Below are positions 47,845-60,098 of a stretch of DNA of 64,000 nt, piece by piece. The position numbers and the translations under genes are program-made. The DNA is from Antitrichia curtipendula (Eukaryota > Streptophyta > Bryopsida > Hypnales > Leucodontaceae): positions 9,522,145 through 9,586,144 of the forward strand of contig OX579633.1 of the NCBI GenBank assembly GCA_951230915.1. Direction: 5' to 3'. Within the stretch, counting starts at the first letter, position 1; each line of letters begins with the position of its first letter. The notes under the pieces are model-generated. The model saw only the letters and a program-made list of their open reading frames with translations, was not told where the DNA came from and did not search any database.

Positions 47845-48773
47845 TTTACCCCTAAAGGACCAACATGCGTTTTTTGGTACTATAGAAATTTTGGGCAGGT
47901 ACATGTGATTGAAAATTTTCATATTTTTGGCTGAAATTTGAATTGAAGTTGTGCACAAGGAATATCTTTCATATGCATTAAATTTCATGACATTTGGAAA
48001 TACGAGTAAAAACTTATGGCCTAATATGTTACTTTCTTCCTTGGCCAGGTAGTCCAGGCAGATCAGAAAAAATCACTTATTTTAGAAACAAAAATTTGAA
48101 ATTGGTTTTCTAGAATTATATATATGTGGGAAGCTTTGAATCATTCCATTTTGACCAATGAGTCAAAAGTTATGAGGAATTTTAGTTTGTGGGTAGATAT
48201 AGATTTTCTACTCTAAAATAAACTTTAAAGTCCTTTATCTTACTCAATTTTCAATATTTTGGGGAAAAAAAATCATAGGATGTAGAGTGTTTATTACAAC
48301 ATTTCAACCATTGGGATTGGCATTTTTCAATTCCATAACCAAATTCTTAACAATTTTGTATTTCGAATCATTCTCTACTTCTTTCTACTTACTATTTTTT
48401 TCCCTATATGTTGTGCAATTCCAAATGAAGTGAAAATTTTTAAGCATGTAGCCAACTTGTCTAGGAAAAAGAATCCAAAGAAGCACCACCATTTTGGACA
48501 TTTTTTTAGAAAAGTGAGCTTGTGAAGTGCAGCTGCCCTGTTTTTCGCAATGCCAAAAAAATGATTTTTGTGAATTTGAATGCTTATATCTTGCAATCCA
48601 CACGGTGGAAATTTTTGAAATTTTTACCATATATTTTCTAGTCATCATACTACAAGACCCTATGGTTACATGTGTCAAAAAAAGGTTTTTTTCAAAAATT
48701 TGGTACTTGTACTGAAAATGGCAGTTCTTGAGCGTTTTCGGTAAAAACATAGTCATGGAACTTTAGGGATTAA
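47845..48773 (-). mobile_element. TTAA-type element, subfamily B, about 929 bp
   Basis: Left edge TTTACCCCTAAAGGACCAAC and right edge AACTTTAGGGATTAA are inverted ends with slight decay. The body matches 59166-60098 in reverse orientation along its length. No protein is encoded. Confidence 0.8.
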
Positions 48774-51700
48774 GTGGTTAGAAATGGGGTGCGTCCCTTA
48801 CTTCATTTTGTTAGAGCATCACCACCATGACACAGCCAAAAATTCACGGCAGAAGTCCTTTGCCAGGCTCATTTGGCCAACCGGGCACATAGACTTTAAA
48901 ATCCTCTTTTGTGACACACCATGTGAACCCGGTTCCATTAATGGAAAAGCTAGAAAAATAGATTGTAGGACCATTAATGTAAAAGTGACATTCTAGTTTT
49001 AATTAGAGATCTTTGGTCACTACTCCACTACTCCATTGTTCCACTATCTTTGTCGTGGCTGTGGCTAATTTTCAAACAAGTTTTTTGCTGCAATTGTTTG
49101 GAGTTCTCCTGTTTTATTGCAAAAGTTATAATTATTTTTTGTTTCAATATTAAACCAATTAACAAAATATATATTCTAATAAAATATTCATTATTTTCTG
49201 GGGATTGAATAGATAGGTACCTACTCAAAAATATTTGAACCATTTAATTCAAATTCCTTATAACTCTTTCCTTATTAATAGAACAAGTTAATTAGAGGAT
49301 CCTATGTATGGATTTGGTAAAGCACATATAAAACAACAATATATACTTTCTTTAAATATAAGTTTTGAATTAACTTTAGAACCTACATCTATAGATAACT
49401 AAGAGATTAAAAATAAAAGTCTATCTTTACATGTATTCTTACATATATATAACATTTGTTTATATTTTTATTAATTTCTTTTTGTCTAGGATACCCTAAA
49501 CCCTTCCCAAATATGTGGGGTACATTGTGTAAAGGATTGCTTCCAAAGCGTCCCCACATACTTGGATGGGATAAATTAGAAGAAGGGATATGATTGCCCC
49601 TCCCTAACTTGCCTTTGTGCATGGCTACTTTGTCCACCCCTACGTCCTCCCAACACTGCACAGTCACCCCTTGCCATCAATATACAATTCCACCCAATAA
49701 GAAAACACGGGAGACATTGTAAAAGTAATGACACCAGGCCTCTCTTCAAATCTCACCGTCCACGGGAAGTTGAGGGAAAAACACCTATTTATCCCGTGTC
49801 CGGTGCTTCAAAGTCCATCGGCCATGCCATAGTGATTAGGGTTCCGGCCATGGCCCACACCGTCTTGGCCATGAAGACCGGGACATAGTGGCGATGCTCT
49901 TAGAGAAGATGCAAATGCAACAAGGCAACAAGACTGTAGAAAATTTGAATTTTTTTTAATACTACATTTCACCAATTCCAAACAAGTGAATCCCCATCCC
50001 TTGTTTGAAATTAGTTTCTTATTATAGTAATCTATGAAACACAAATGAAAAAAAAAATAGTTTAAAATAGTATAACTGAACTGGAGTCTTTACATTACAG
50101 ACAATGACTGACATGATGAGCGACTTCCAGTGACTGGGGAGGCCAGAAATTTAGAGGTGAAATTTAATCCCCTCTGCTAAGTTCTTCCTAGGGGTCAACT
50201 CAAAGCCCATATATAATTGTACGGAAAAAGAGAGTCTAAGTCAGCCTTCGAGCGTTTGAACTTCGGCAACCCAAATGGCAAGTTGTACACTTGCAGCGAC
50301 AGTCAGTCAGTTAGTAGTCGTCGGAGGTACCACTTGGCTGATTGATGAAACCAACCGTTACCTTGGAGACAAAAAAAGGCCTCATAATGAAGTTATATAT
50401 ATAAACACAAACAAGGGTGAAGCATAAGTTAGAGAGGAAGTCCTCTAGCCCAGCGTGCAACATGGTGCCTGCGTGTGCTGCAGTTGCGCACTGCGCACGA
50501 GAGCGCGCGGGCAATTAACTGGTTTCAATTCAGGCCTTCAGACAGGCACTGTAGGCAGGTCCCCGCCGCGCCGGATCTTCAGTTCCACCTTGAAACCACA
50601 AAGGAAGCATACTTGTAACTTGTTTCGAGCTCAGGAATCCCAAGTTGACCCCTGTTGCACCCTAGGGGTAAAAATATTTCTTCCCGGGTTTTGTAAAACT
50701 TCCGAGGTTCGGCGTCTGGCACTTCTGCAATATGTAAGTCACCTTCTCGTGACTGTATTCACCTAGCCACTTGCTCATACATGAACATTATTTAGCAATA
50801 TATACTAGATAATTGGACGAAGACAGATAAGTGTGAGTTGGTTATTGGGCATAATCCTCTTCTGCAAACTAGATCAAGGCCGTCAAATCTTGAAATCTTG
50901 AAGATTTATGATTCTTTAAAACTTTGAGTGCAACTTGGGGAAGTGACTCTAAACCACCCAGTACTACAAACCACATTGTGCCATTTGACGATGAATGTGA
51001 CAAGAGAGGGTTCTGTAGATTGCAGTCTAGGTTGTAAATGATTTTTCTCTTCATGCGCGATCAAGTGGGCTGAGAAGGTGAACACAAATGATTGCACAAG
51101 CATGATCATACCAAAATGAAAGCATGGCAAACACATATGTCAATTACCATGAGAGTATACGCGAGAGCTATTCTGTCAGGTAAATCTCCGCTGACATAAA
51201 ATTACTAGCCTTCGTCAGTGAGATTTTACAAGCGAAGTCATCCATGACGAGAAGTCCAGGTTAAAAGGTACTGTATGTGCCCAGGGAGATTCAGAGACGC
51301 AAGGAAAAGTCTACAGTACTGTAGTTCTGGGGAACCGTAACTTAACGCATCCGATGAACTGAACCTCTACCGTCACGTATAACAAGTTACGGCAATGCAA
51401 CCTCCGAGATCGACCTGACTCTCTTGGGCCATCCAATTAATGGCATGAAGATATCATTCCAAATTCCAGTACTTCAGCACGTGCATAACGGCATCAATCA
51501 GAAATAACAAATTAAATGTCAGACCAGAGACATAATGACAAGGTGGAGAGATGTACAAAATGGGGACTTGGACGTGCACCTAGCTAGCTGGAGTTAGGCT
51601 GCAGAAACAAGAATGCAGCTGTAGGAGACGAACATATGAATTAACTCAGTAGCGGAAATTTACAGATGAGCCTATAAAAGCTCCACCGGGTGTACGAAGA

Positions 51701-51993
51701 GGCTCCTACGAATTGAAGCAGCTCGTCTAGCTAATTAACCCAATCACCAGAATCGTGATCTCAATCGTCCCCCGAGGACCCCTGGCGTTTATTCATTCCA
51801 CAAACAGGTGCCTCGGCGTCGGAAAGACGTGAAAAAAGCTAGAAACGGATTGCCCCAATTAATTGCAAAACTGATCAAGAAGAATTGGGAGGTCGGGTGC
51901 AGAGCAGGGGTAGCATTGGGAGATGATGATAGCGAGAGACACAGAGAAGATGGTCGACCTAAAGAAAGGAGTGGGTGGCTGTTTACAGCTATA
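48774..51993. other. spacer left of the ALOG gene; no gene recognised
   Basis: AT-rich to about 50 kb, then of ordinary composition. The frame at 50455-50766 has no family signature. The part right of about 51.5 kb may include 3' UTR of the ALOG gene, which is transcribed leftward. Confidence 0.35.
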
Positions 51994-52018
51994 CGTATCT
52001 ATCTATCTATCTATCTAT
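51994..52018. repeat. (TATC)n microsatellite
   Basis: About six units of TATC lie in the probable 3' region of the ALOG gene. Confidence 0.9.
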
Positions 52019-52551
52019 ACCTTGAGGAGCCCATGTACAGATAGACGTCGAGCGGCAATGATCCTCCTGCATGTACGAGAGTGATTGGAGATGAAGGTCC
52101 TGCCCAGATCGAACTACTACTGAAGCAGCACCAGCTAGAGAAAGGGCGGGGAAGGGGTGTAAAGAAGGGGTAATATCTACAGATAGTCTAGATATGTACA
52201 TAGAAGAATCTGCCTTTCGCCGCCCAGCTGGCTTGCAGCTCCCAACAAGAACCATATATCGTCGGTCGACGTCCTCGCCGTCGTCTTCGTCGTGCCAAAA
52301 ATTAATCACCGTTGTAGAGGGACACCAGCCAGTCAGCCCAACGGTGCCAGGTGCCGAATTTTCATCCTAATTCAAGTGTGTAAGAAGGGAGTCGGTCGAC
52401 TCTCTGTTCCGATCCTCAAGGCCAAAACTTTGATTAGAAGGTCCAAATTAAGCAACAATCGGAGTGCAGGCGTGGTCAGAGTACTTGTGAGCGCCGAGCG
52501 AACACCGACGCTCGCTTGTATCCGCCTAGCCTCCCTCGGCACCGCGCTCTA

Positions 52552-53445
52552 TCACTGCTGGGTGGGAAGGGCGTGGACGCTGCCGCCATTGCTCAAGCCG
52601 CCCACGCCGTTGCTCAGATTCATACCCACCCCCGTCACGCCGTTGGCCATCACTCCCTCCGACGCCGCGGGCATCCGCTTCCGCTTCTTCTTTTCGTACG
52701 CGATCCCGCGCGCCTTCGCCTGCATCTCGCGCACCTCGCGCAGGTACAGCCGCACCTGTCTGGCGCCGAACGGGTTGCTCTCAGGCTTGCCCCCGTTCTC
52801 CTCGAACGCTGCCCGCAGGCGCCCGATGAGCGCATCCAGCGACCCCCACGCCTGTCGCAGAGGGCACGGGCAAGGGTGCGGCGGGTGCGGCAGGCCGAAG
52901 AATGGGCACGATGGGTTGTGCACCTTGGTCTTGCCGAATTGGTCCAGGTAGCGCACAAACTCTAGGACGTGCACGCCTGTGCACCGCGCCAGCGCCAGCG
53001 GCGGACGGTGGTTGCGCAGGTACTGCCCGAAGGTGTTCCAGTCGCGCCGCTTCTGCGCCTCGTAGCGGCTGGGCGCGCGGGAGTTCTGGTCGTGCTGCGC
53101 GTCCACCTGCAGGCCCTGCGGCATCACGCCGTTGGGCACCAGGCCCCCGGGGGAGGACCCCATCAGCGCCGTCGAAGGCCCCGCGCCATGGTCCTGCAAA
53201 GTGCCCAGCGCCACTTCGCCGTTCATAAGGGACTGAATCCGACTGGCGAAGTCGTTCTCTCGAATGTTGGGCGGCTTGGAATCCCGGTGCTGCAGCTGGA
53301 GCGCACCGATGCTGCTGTAGTGATGATCCTCCCGCCCGAACGCGGACATCGGCTCGCCTGGCCTGCCAGAATCACCCTGGTGGAGAACCTGAGCCGTTTG
53401 GCTAAGAATGTTGCGAAACTCGATGTTGCGGAAGTCAGATGTCAT
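52552..53445 (-). CDS. ALOG/LSH-domain transcription regulator
   Basis: A single uninterrupted frame of 297 aa. Residues 125-252 are a full ALOG (DUF640) domain: [40 protein letters not shown], the inserted zinc-ribbon segment with C180, C192, C194 and nearby His, then [18 protein letters not shown] and [25 protein letters not shown] nuclear signal follows at 252-257. The first 124 residues and the last 40 are low in complexity. ALOG proteins are plant nuclear DNA-binding regulators of organ and meristem development, derived from a recombinase-type domain; known examples include Arabidopsis LSH, rice G1/TAWAWA1 and Marchantia LOS1. The start chosen is the first ATG of the frame. The coding region is much more GC-rich than its neighbours. 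It stands alone, with a long gene-free upstream region. Confidence 0.93.
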   Translation of the reverse strand: MTSDFRNIEFRNILSQTAQVLHQGDSGRPGEPMSAFGREDHHYSSIGALQLQHRDSKPPNIRENDFASRIQSLMNGEVALGTLQDHGAGPSTALMGSSPGGLVPNGVMPQGLQVDAQHDQNSRAPSRYEAQKRRDWNTFGQYLRNHRPPLALARCTGVHVLEFVRYLDQFGKTKVHNPSCPFFGLPHPPHPCPCPLRQAWGSLDALIGRLRAAFEENGGKPESNPFGARQVRLYLREVREMQAKARGIAYEKKKRKRMPAASEGVMANGVTGVGMNLSNGVGGLSNGGSVHALPTQQ

Positions 53446-55560
53446 TCTTCTATTCAATCTTGATCCAATATGATCACTGGATAATCAGTTCTTAGTACTC
53501 CTAAACTGGCGCTGTCGATACTGGGAAAGAATCTGCACAGAAATGGTACGATCTTCACTAATCTGAAGGAATCGATAGTCCTATACCACACTCAGAACAT
53601 TGGATATGTGCAGACCTGCGGGACCGCATTTGGATGTCTGCAGAATTCTAGATTGATCCCTGCAGTGGACCAGGACACTGAATTTGTGTGGTGCAGACGC
53701 AGTTGGATTTGTGCATTGTTAGGGGACTTTGACCATGTTATATGGATCTGTAATGCATGTGTCGCCAGAAATAAATTCCAGTTTCTTCTCAGAACTTGGT
53801 TTGTGCTTAATGGTGGCTTCCCATTTGCATGCATAGACTGTCTTGGAAGCTGAAATGCAGGACAGGCATCGTAAAACTGAAGAGACGGTTGAACTTGTCC
53901 TACTCATTATCACTTTCAACGAATTAGAAAAATTGAGCACAAGTGTCTCGAAACTCTTACCTGTTAGCCCGATCTTGCGATGTATGCTCATGATAATCTC
54001 ACTTCACAGCTCAATTCACCCCTTATCTCATCGAATTTGCTGGAACATATCTGATGAAATCTGCCGGTAGCGAAGAAATTTTATTCACGGCGGAAGGAGC
54101 TTGAAGGATTAAAATAGTTGACTGTCTTCAGCGCGTCGAAAATACTTATGCTAGTCACTCAATAAGTGCAGGCAAAGATCAGGCACCTGCAAGGCATGCG
54201 TCGGCACCGTCAGTAACGTCTCACCTGAGAGCGCTGGAATATGAACTATTGATCATACTCCTCAACCTCCCTACCGACGGTCTGGGGAAGTACTTAAACG
54301 AATTTGGAACCTATATATACATCCGTTACCCATAGTAGAATGAGCCGCTACCCCAGAGAGAACAACGAGATCCTTACAACTACTGCAAAACAACTGAACC
54401 AATAAACTCTCACATATACCACAAACATATTAGTGATCGATTTGATTGTCTTGGCATCGATCCTACTCACTAGCAGTCGCTGCACATAGGCGAACTACAG
54501 TACTAGCTGCTACGGGCAAGCGATCGATCAACTAAGGTGTGCAATCTCTAACCATTCATTGCGTGGCTGCTCCACTTCAGCAACAATTAGCTGCACGGCA
54601 GATGTTACCTTCAGTGGCTCTCAATCGAGACTCTCGTTATATATACGTATATGGTTTCAAATGCCCTTAAAATCACTCAGATTCTACGGGAGTGAGGGAG
54701 AGACGCGCTAGTAAGAACTCGTAGGTTTTCACCAAACGTGCACTAACGAAACAACAATAACTTCCACCTTCAGCCCACTCCACATTCACATGTGCTCACC
54801 TACTTCACCTCTCCTTCCCACACTACGAAACCCTCTCCCCATCGACCAAGGCACTCCAAGCCAAACTCTACACTCCCCCGGACCAGTGCTCATTGTACCA
54901 AAGTACAAGTTGCCCAAAACCAAAACACACCCCAACTCTAAGAAAAGCTGGCTGTCTGGACCACAACAGATTCCGTTCCTGCCTAGTTAGGGAGTTGTAC
55001 TAGGAAGGAACCTAACCAAGTCGTCTTACGTGCTTCCGCTTTTTCTGCACCAAGTGATCCGGTGTACTCTCGACACGTCAAAAAAAGGCTTCCGACAACC
55101 TCCACGGCATCACCGTCTCTCTCTCTCTCTCTCTCTCTCCCTCTCTCGTCCTTAGCAGCTACCTCTGATCCCACACTGAACGAACTGAACTGCCTGGGTC
55201 TGTCTGTGCAAGCACAGTAGTTATAACTCTCCACAGCTAACTTAACTAGCCCATAAGTAGAACCCAAAGCAGTCGAAACCATCAATGACAGGTACAGTAA
55301 ACCAGCAACAAAAATCACCACAAACTCCAACTCACTTGGACTGGACTGGGGTATGTACTTTGCAGTAAAGACTATTTCGATCTTTCCACTTCCCCAAAGA
55401 GAACTCACTTGATGAATGAGAGGTTGGAACTCTCAAGACTGGTGAGGTGTGCGTGAGGTGTTTTAGTTGCGTTCGAGTGTTGGTTTTTGGTGTTGCAAGG
55501 TTTTGCATTGGCTAGCTTTACCGCACTCCACTGGGACCTGATGACACTGTTGATCGAGCT
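53446..55560 (-). promoter_or_regulatory. long upstream/leader region of the ALOG gene
   Basis: About 2 kb without a convincing coding exon, of ordinary composition and unlike the AT-rich spacers. It probably holds 5' UTR, possibly with introns, and the promoter. A (CT)n tract at 55115-55149 reads (GA)n on the gene strand. A 141-codon minus frame at 54983-55408 crosses that tract, with a hydrophobic stretch VVIFVAGLLYLSLMVSTALG, and matches nothing known to me. Confidence 0.4.
55115..55149. repeat. (CT)n/(GA)n microsatellite
   Basis: About 15 near-perfect CT units, interrupted once by CC. GA repeats near plant developmental genes are binding sites for BPC/GAGA-type factors; a role for this one is inferred. 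Confidence 0.85.
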
Positions 55561-56100
55561 AGGGTGGTAAGGACGGAGCGGGAGAGAGGGGGCGGGGTGG
55601 GTTGTCGAGGGGGAGTGAGCTAGCTAGTATATGATATATTTTTTAATTTTTGCGGTATTTTTTTTAATTGTAATATTCCTGTGGCACTTAGGTGTCGAAA
55701 TTCGTTTTCTTATTCGCCTCTCGCACCACGTTATGGGAGTGAGGGCGGGCACTGGTGTCTATTTCAAGCAAGCGGAGCGCCCTTGATTCCCTGTCGAAGT
55801 CACTTCGTATTATTACCAACTCACGTCTCCAGGCGGGGAGGGCCGGGAGTTTCTCAGTTCCCCCGCCGCGCTCGCTGGGGAATCCGGGAACTTGCTTTCA
55901 CTTTGCTGCTCTTCCGGTTTGTAAGGAGAAGTGTTTTTATGGTTGTGAATTTTATTAAGTGTTGTGGCATCGATCCGTCTGCTGGAGGTTCAGTTGCAAT
56001 TGTGTGTGGTACTGTAAAATGTGCAGTTATTGTGTGCTTTTAGAATTTACTTTTTACTGGAAAAGAATGTATCTAAGGGAGGCAACCCATTTCTAATCAC
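55561..56100. other. GC-richer stretch without a recognised gene
   Basis: A 120-codon + frame (55681-56043) covers it, but composition is uneven and no family is apparent. The final bases (about 56070-56100) are similar to 46900-46930 and belong to an old element cut by the next MITE. Confidence 0.35.
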
Positions 56101-56682
56101 TTAACCCTTAAAGTCCCAGTGCCATTTTTCTGTTAAAAAACACTCAAAACTGCCATTTCTGCTGCATTCATCCAAGAAAGCAGAAAAGACAATTTTTTCT
56201 AAGAATCTAACCGTGGAATCTTGTACTTCACTTGTCTGAGATCATGTGGTAAAAATTTCATCAAATTTGACCATACGGATTTGAAGATATTAGCATTCAA
56301 AGTTGGACAAAAGTTTTTTTTCAAGAACGTCCTCAGATTGCCCAAAAAGCAAGATTGTCCATAACTTTCTCATCACTAGTCCAAATTGAATGATTCAAAG
56401 TTTTACATGTAGACAATGATATAATATGTTAAGAAGAAAAAAAAATTAATTTTGGCTCTGTGATTTTTTTTGGGCTTCCCGCCGACCTCCATTTTTGGCT
56501 TTTTGTGCAATAACTTTTGCTTTTAGGCACTGATTGAAATAAAAATTATATTCCCAAGAAGCTTACGTGTTTTTCTGGCTTTATACAAAGTTTTAGTAAA
56601 TTATGATGAATATTGAGACCGTATGAGCCTATCCAAAGTCACATTTTGGCCCCCATAGGATCAATAGGACTTTAAAGGTTAA
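56101..56682. mobile_element. TTAA-bounded element, 582 bp
   Basis: Left end TTAACCCTTAAAGTCCCAGT and right end GGACTTTAAAGGTTAA are inverted. The interior shares AACTGCCATTTCTGCT and other blocks with subfamily B but is shorter. It seems to interrupt a piggyBac-like coding remnant. Confidence 0.75.
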
Positions 56683-57296
56683 GTAAATACACATACTTGT
56701 AGGGTGGGTTTCTTTAGTAGGAAATTGTTTTTCATGTGTAGAAATAAAATTCAAAAGGTTTCCATAATTTTCAAATTTTATTCAACCCATACTGTTTATA
56801 CAGACCTTTCTATTTCCAACCAAAGGTTGATTGCAAAAGCCAACAAGGGTTGGTTGCAATATTGAGAGTCTTGTAGCCAATCATAATGTGCCACAACTAT
56901 GCTAGAAATTGTACCTTAATTAATTATTGTTCATCACTTCTTGAATTACAAATATTACAATTTTAACATTTTTGAAAAAAAAAAATCAAGTGGAATAAAA
57001 AGTAGATTACTAGAGCTCCATTTTTTTAGTTAAGCTTTAAAATATTTAAAATTAAGAACTATGTGAAAATTTAGGTTTTGACTTTCAAAATGCTGGTGGA
57101 GTTTGCAATGTTCTTTAAGGGTTAAAGTAGACTTAAAACAAATCCTAGATTATAAAAATAGGTTGCAAAGCAAAATGTGTTGTTATTTTGTTAGGAGATG
57201 GATTGTGGATCCTCTTTGATTACACGTTTTGGTGTTGTTGAGGTGATGTAGAAAAATTTTAGCTTCCTTTTTTGAGTCCAATATCATCTATATGGT
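56683..57296. other. AT-rich spacer with remains of an older element
   Basis: About 56866-56935 matches 46985-47045 in reverse complement. No genes. Confidence 0.4.
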
Positions 57297-57486
57297 CAAT
57301 TTCATTAAAATGACGGTATTACAAGTGCCACTTTGACAATGTGCCATTTTCACCATCTAAGATTGGTATAGAGTTGAGAATGGGCGTTTTGAACCATCTA
57401 GAACAAGTATATATTTAGAATGGTTGTTCTGAATTGAATTCGTGCCATTTTAAAATAATAGCGCCATTTTAATGAAATTGCCCATC
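57297..57486. mobile_element. 187 bp-class MITE, copy 2
   Basis: Ends TCAATTTCATTAAAATGACG and CGCCATTTTAATGAAATTGC are inverted repeats of about 22 bases. The body aligns along its length with 44481-44670. CTAT or ATCTAT on both sides may be the target duplication. Confidence 0.82.
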
Positions 57487-58458
57487 TATCGTATTGTCCT
57501 TCAACCTTTTCCATTCAAAAAAAACTTCAAAATTGTCAATTCTATTGCAAAGAGCAAAAAAATTGAAAATTATATTTTTTTCTCCACATATCTAACCATA
57601 TGATCTTGCACTAAACTAGTGTAGAAATTTCAAAAACTTTCTAGTATAGGAACTTTCTTGCAAAATCTATTTGTGTTTAAAGTGATGAAAATAGGGAGTG
57701 CATCTTATATGACCAAATTATAAGACTTTGAATCTTCATAGCTTAAAAATTTTCACTATTGATCAGTAATGAATTAAAAAAATTGTAGAAGGAATGGCAA
57801 TGAGCTACAATGTTAAGAAAATTATCCATTTGGCATATTTAAACATAGGATGTTACATAAGACTTGTATGAGAATATGTGGAAAAAAATGCAAACACTTT
57901 TGACCAAGTAGATTGTAAGAGATAAGTGCTCAAAGTGCAAAGGAAGGATTTTTTGTACCTTGTTTTTCTAGTTTTTTTTACTTTGAATCCCCTTAACTTA
58001 AATTTTTTGCACTACAAAGTATTGAGGTTTAAATTTTATGGTAAGGAATTGAGTTGAAATTCCAAACTAATCAAAATGAATTCTCATTTTTTTAAAATTA
58101 GTAATGACAGTGGATACTTGATAGAAGGAAAATTCAAATCCTCAATAATTTTAGAAAAGGGAATTGAACATCCCAATCCTAATGGTCAATTTTTTTTAGC
58201 ATGCAATATAAATCCTAAAGACATTTTGTTTTCAAAACTGTGAAAATTGAGTTTAGAAACAAATCCTATAAATCATTTTTTCAAGATGTTGCATAATTAA
58301 CTATCCTGCACAATAGGACTCTTTATAACTTTCCCATCATTAATCCATATGGAATGAATCAAAGCATTCACATAGAAATAAATACATGCTATAGAAAAAA
58401 AGATGATTTTGAATTTTTAAGTATGTATTTTTGTTGCCTAGACTCTAGCATTTTATAC
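57487..58458. other. AT-rich spacer
   Basis: Fragments such as CAAAATTGTCAATTCTATTG and ATCTAACCATATGATCTTGC recall the interior of subfamily B elements, so a decayed copy is likely at 57500-57950. No gene recognised. Confidence 0.35.
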
Positions 58459-58871
58459 TTAACCCATTAAGGACCGTGGTTGATTTGGGGGGTGGGCAAT
58501 CCTTTGTATGGCCAATTGGGAGCAATTTTAAAACTTTTGAATGCAAGTGCCTATCGGAGATCTAACCGTATGGATAGAAGTGTTGCGCATAATATAGGAT
58601 TTAGCATTGAAATTTTTGGTGAAGGTGCGTTGTAAAGCAGGAATTTTTAGAAAATCTTGATATAATTTCAGCCCATGTTGTCTTAGTTTTTTCAACCCTT
58701 TGCCCACATGCCACCTCAAATTGACCTAGTTATTGTCCTAAACTCTTCACTTCCCAATTCCCCAGACCCATCCCCTTTGCCACGTCATCAAATTCATTGA
58801 CATGCTCTCTCTACAAACCAAAAAGGACCCAAATTGACCACAGAATGGTCGACCGGTCCTTAATGGGTTAA
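58459..58871 (+). mobile_element. TTAA-bounded piggyBac-type MITE, subfamily A, 413 bp
   Basis: Starts TTAACCCATTAAGGACCGTG and ends CCGGTCCTTAATGGGTTAA. Very similar along its whole length to the intronic copy at 26237-26662 in the same orientation, with few substitutions. Confidence 0.88.
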
Positions 58872-59165
58872 GAGGGTATAGCTTTTACACCTAGAGATTG
58901 ATTGAAATGAAAAATTATATTTGCAAAAGGCTAATATACATTCTTTTGGTGTCAAAAAGATCAAAAAAATTCCGGTAAAATTTAACATCACATGAACATG
59001 CCCAAAATTCTAAAATACTCATTATTAAACTTTGAACTTTAAGGTTAAAGACTACATCCAATCACTTGCATAGGTTTTAGGAAGTACACAATTACACATA
59101 AGATCCTAGACATTAGACTCTTAATTTAAGTCAAACTCAAAGAATAGGTTGGAATTTATTCTTTC

Positions 59166-60098
59166 TTAACCCCTAAAGTTCCGTGACTATGTTTTCACTG
59201 AAAACGCTCAAGAACTGCCATTTTTAGTACAAGTACCAAATTTTTGAAAAAAACTTTTTTTTGACTCATGTAACCGTAGGATCTTGTAGTATGCTGACTT
59301 GAGAATATGTAGTAAAAATTTCAGAAATTTCCACCACATGGATAGCAAGATATAAGCATTCAAAATCACTGAAATTGTTTTTTTGACCCTGCGAAAAACA
59401 GGGCAGCTGCACTTCACAAGCTCAATTTTTTATGAAAAAATGTCCAAAATGGTGGTGCTTCTTTGAATTATTTTTTCTAAACAAGTTGGCTACGTGCTTG
59501 AAAAATTTCACATCATTTGGAATTGTACAACATATAGAAAAAAAACAGTAAGTAGAATGAAGTAGAGAATGATTCAAAATACTAAATTGTTAAGAATTTA
59601 GGTATGAAATTGAAAAATGCCAATTCCAATGGTTGAAATGTTGTATTAAACAATCTACATCCTATGATTTTATTTTTTTCAAAAAATATTGAAAATTGAG
59701 TAAGATAAAAGACTTCAAAGTTTATTTTAGAGTAGAGATTCCAAAACTGCCCGCAAACTAAAACTCCTCATAACTTTTGACTCATTGGTCAAAATGGAAT
59801 GATTAAAAGCTTTCCACGTATAGATAGCTCTGGAAAACCAGTTTCAAATTTTTGTTTCCGAAAAAAGTGATTTTTTCTGATCTGCCCTAACTGCCCGGCT
59901 GAGAAAAAAAGTAACATATTAGGCCATAACTTTTGACTCGTATTTCCAAATGTCATAAAATTTAGTTCAAATGAAAGGTACTCCTCGTCCACAACTTCTA
60001 TTAAAATTTCAGCCTCAAACTTGTAAATCTCTGGCCACATGTACCTGCCCGATTTTTTTATGTTGCCAAATTTTGCAGGCTGGTCCTTTAGGGGTTAA
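59166..60098 (+). mobile_element. TTAA-bounded element, subfamily B, 933 bp (best-preserved copy)
   Basis: Left end TTAACCCCTAAAGTTCCGTG and right end TGGTCCTTTAGGGGTTAA. Both TTAA edges are exact, and only about the outer 13 bases form the inverted repeat. It encodes no protein of note. It serves as reference for 37738-38330, 45162-46113 and 47845-48773, and its right end is the source of the fold-back at 43056-43802. Confidence 0.82.

Noticed and set aside
50455..50766. 103-codon + frame
   Set aside because: Mixed composition with no recognisable domain; similar chance frames occur throughout the window.
52292..52951. 219-codon + frame over the ALOG gene
   Set aside because: It is antisense to the conserved ALOG domain in GC-rich DNA where stops are rare; the minus frame carries the recognisable protein.
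52969..53463. 164-codon + frame
   Set aside because: It is likewise an antisense shadow of the ALOG coding region.
55681..56043. 120-codon + frame
   Set aside because: No domain, no clear splice context and uneven composition; its right end runs into an old repeated fragment. Not supported as a gene.
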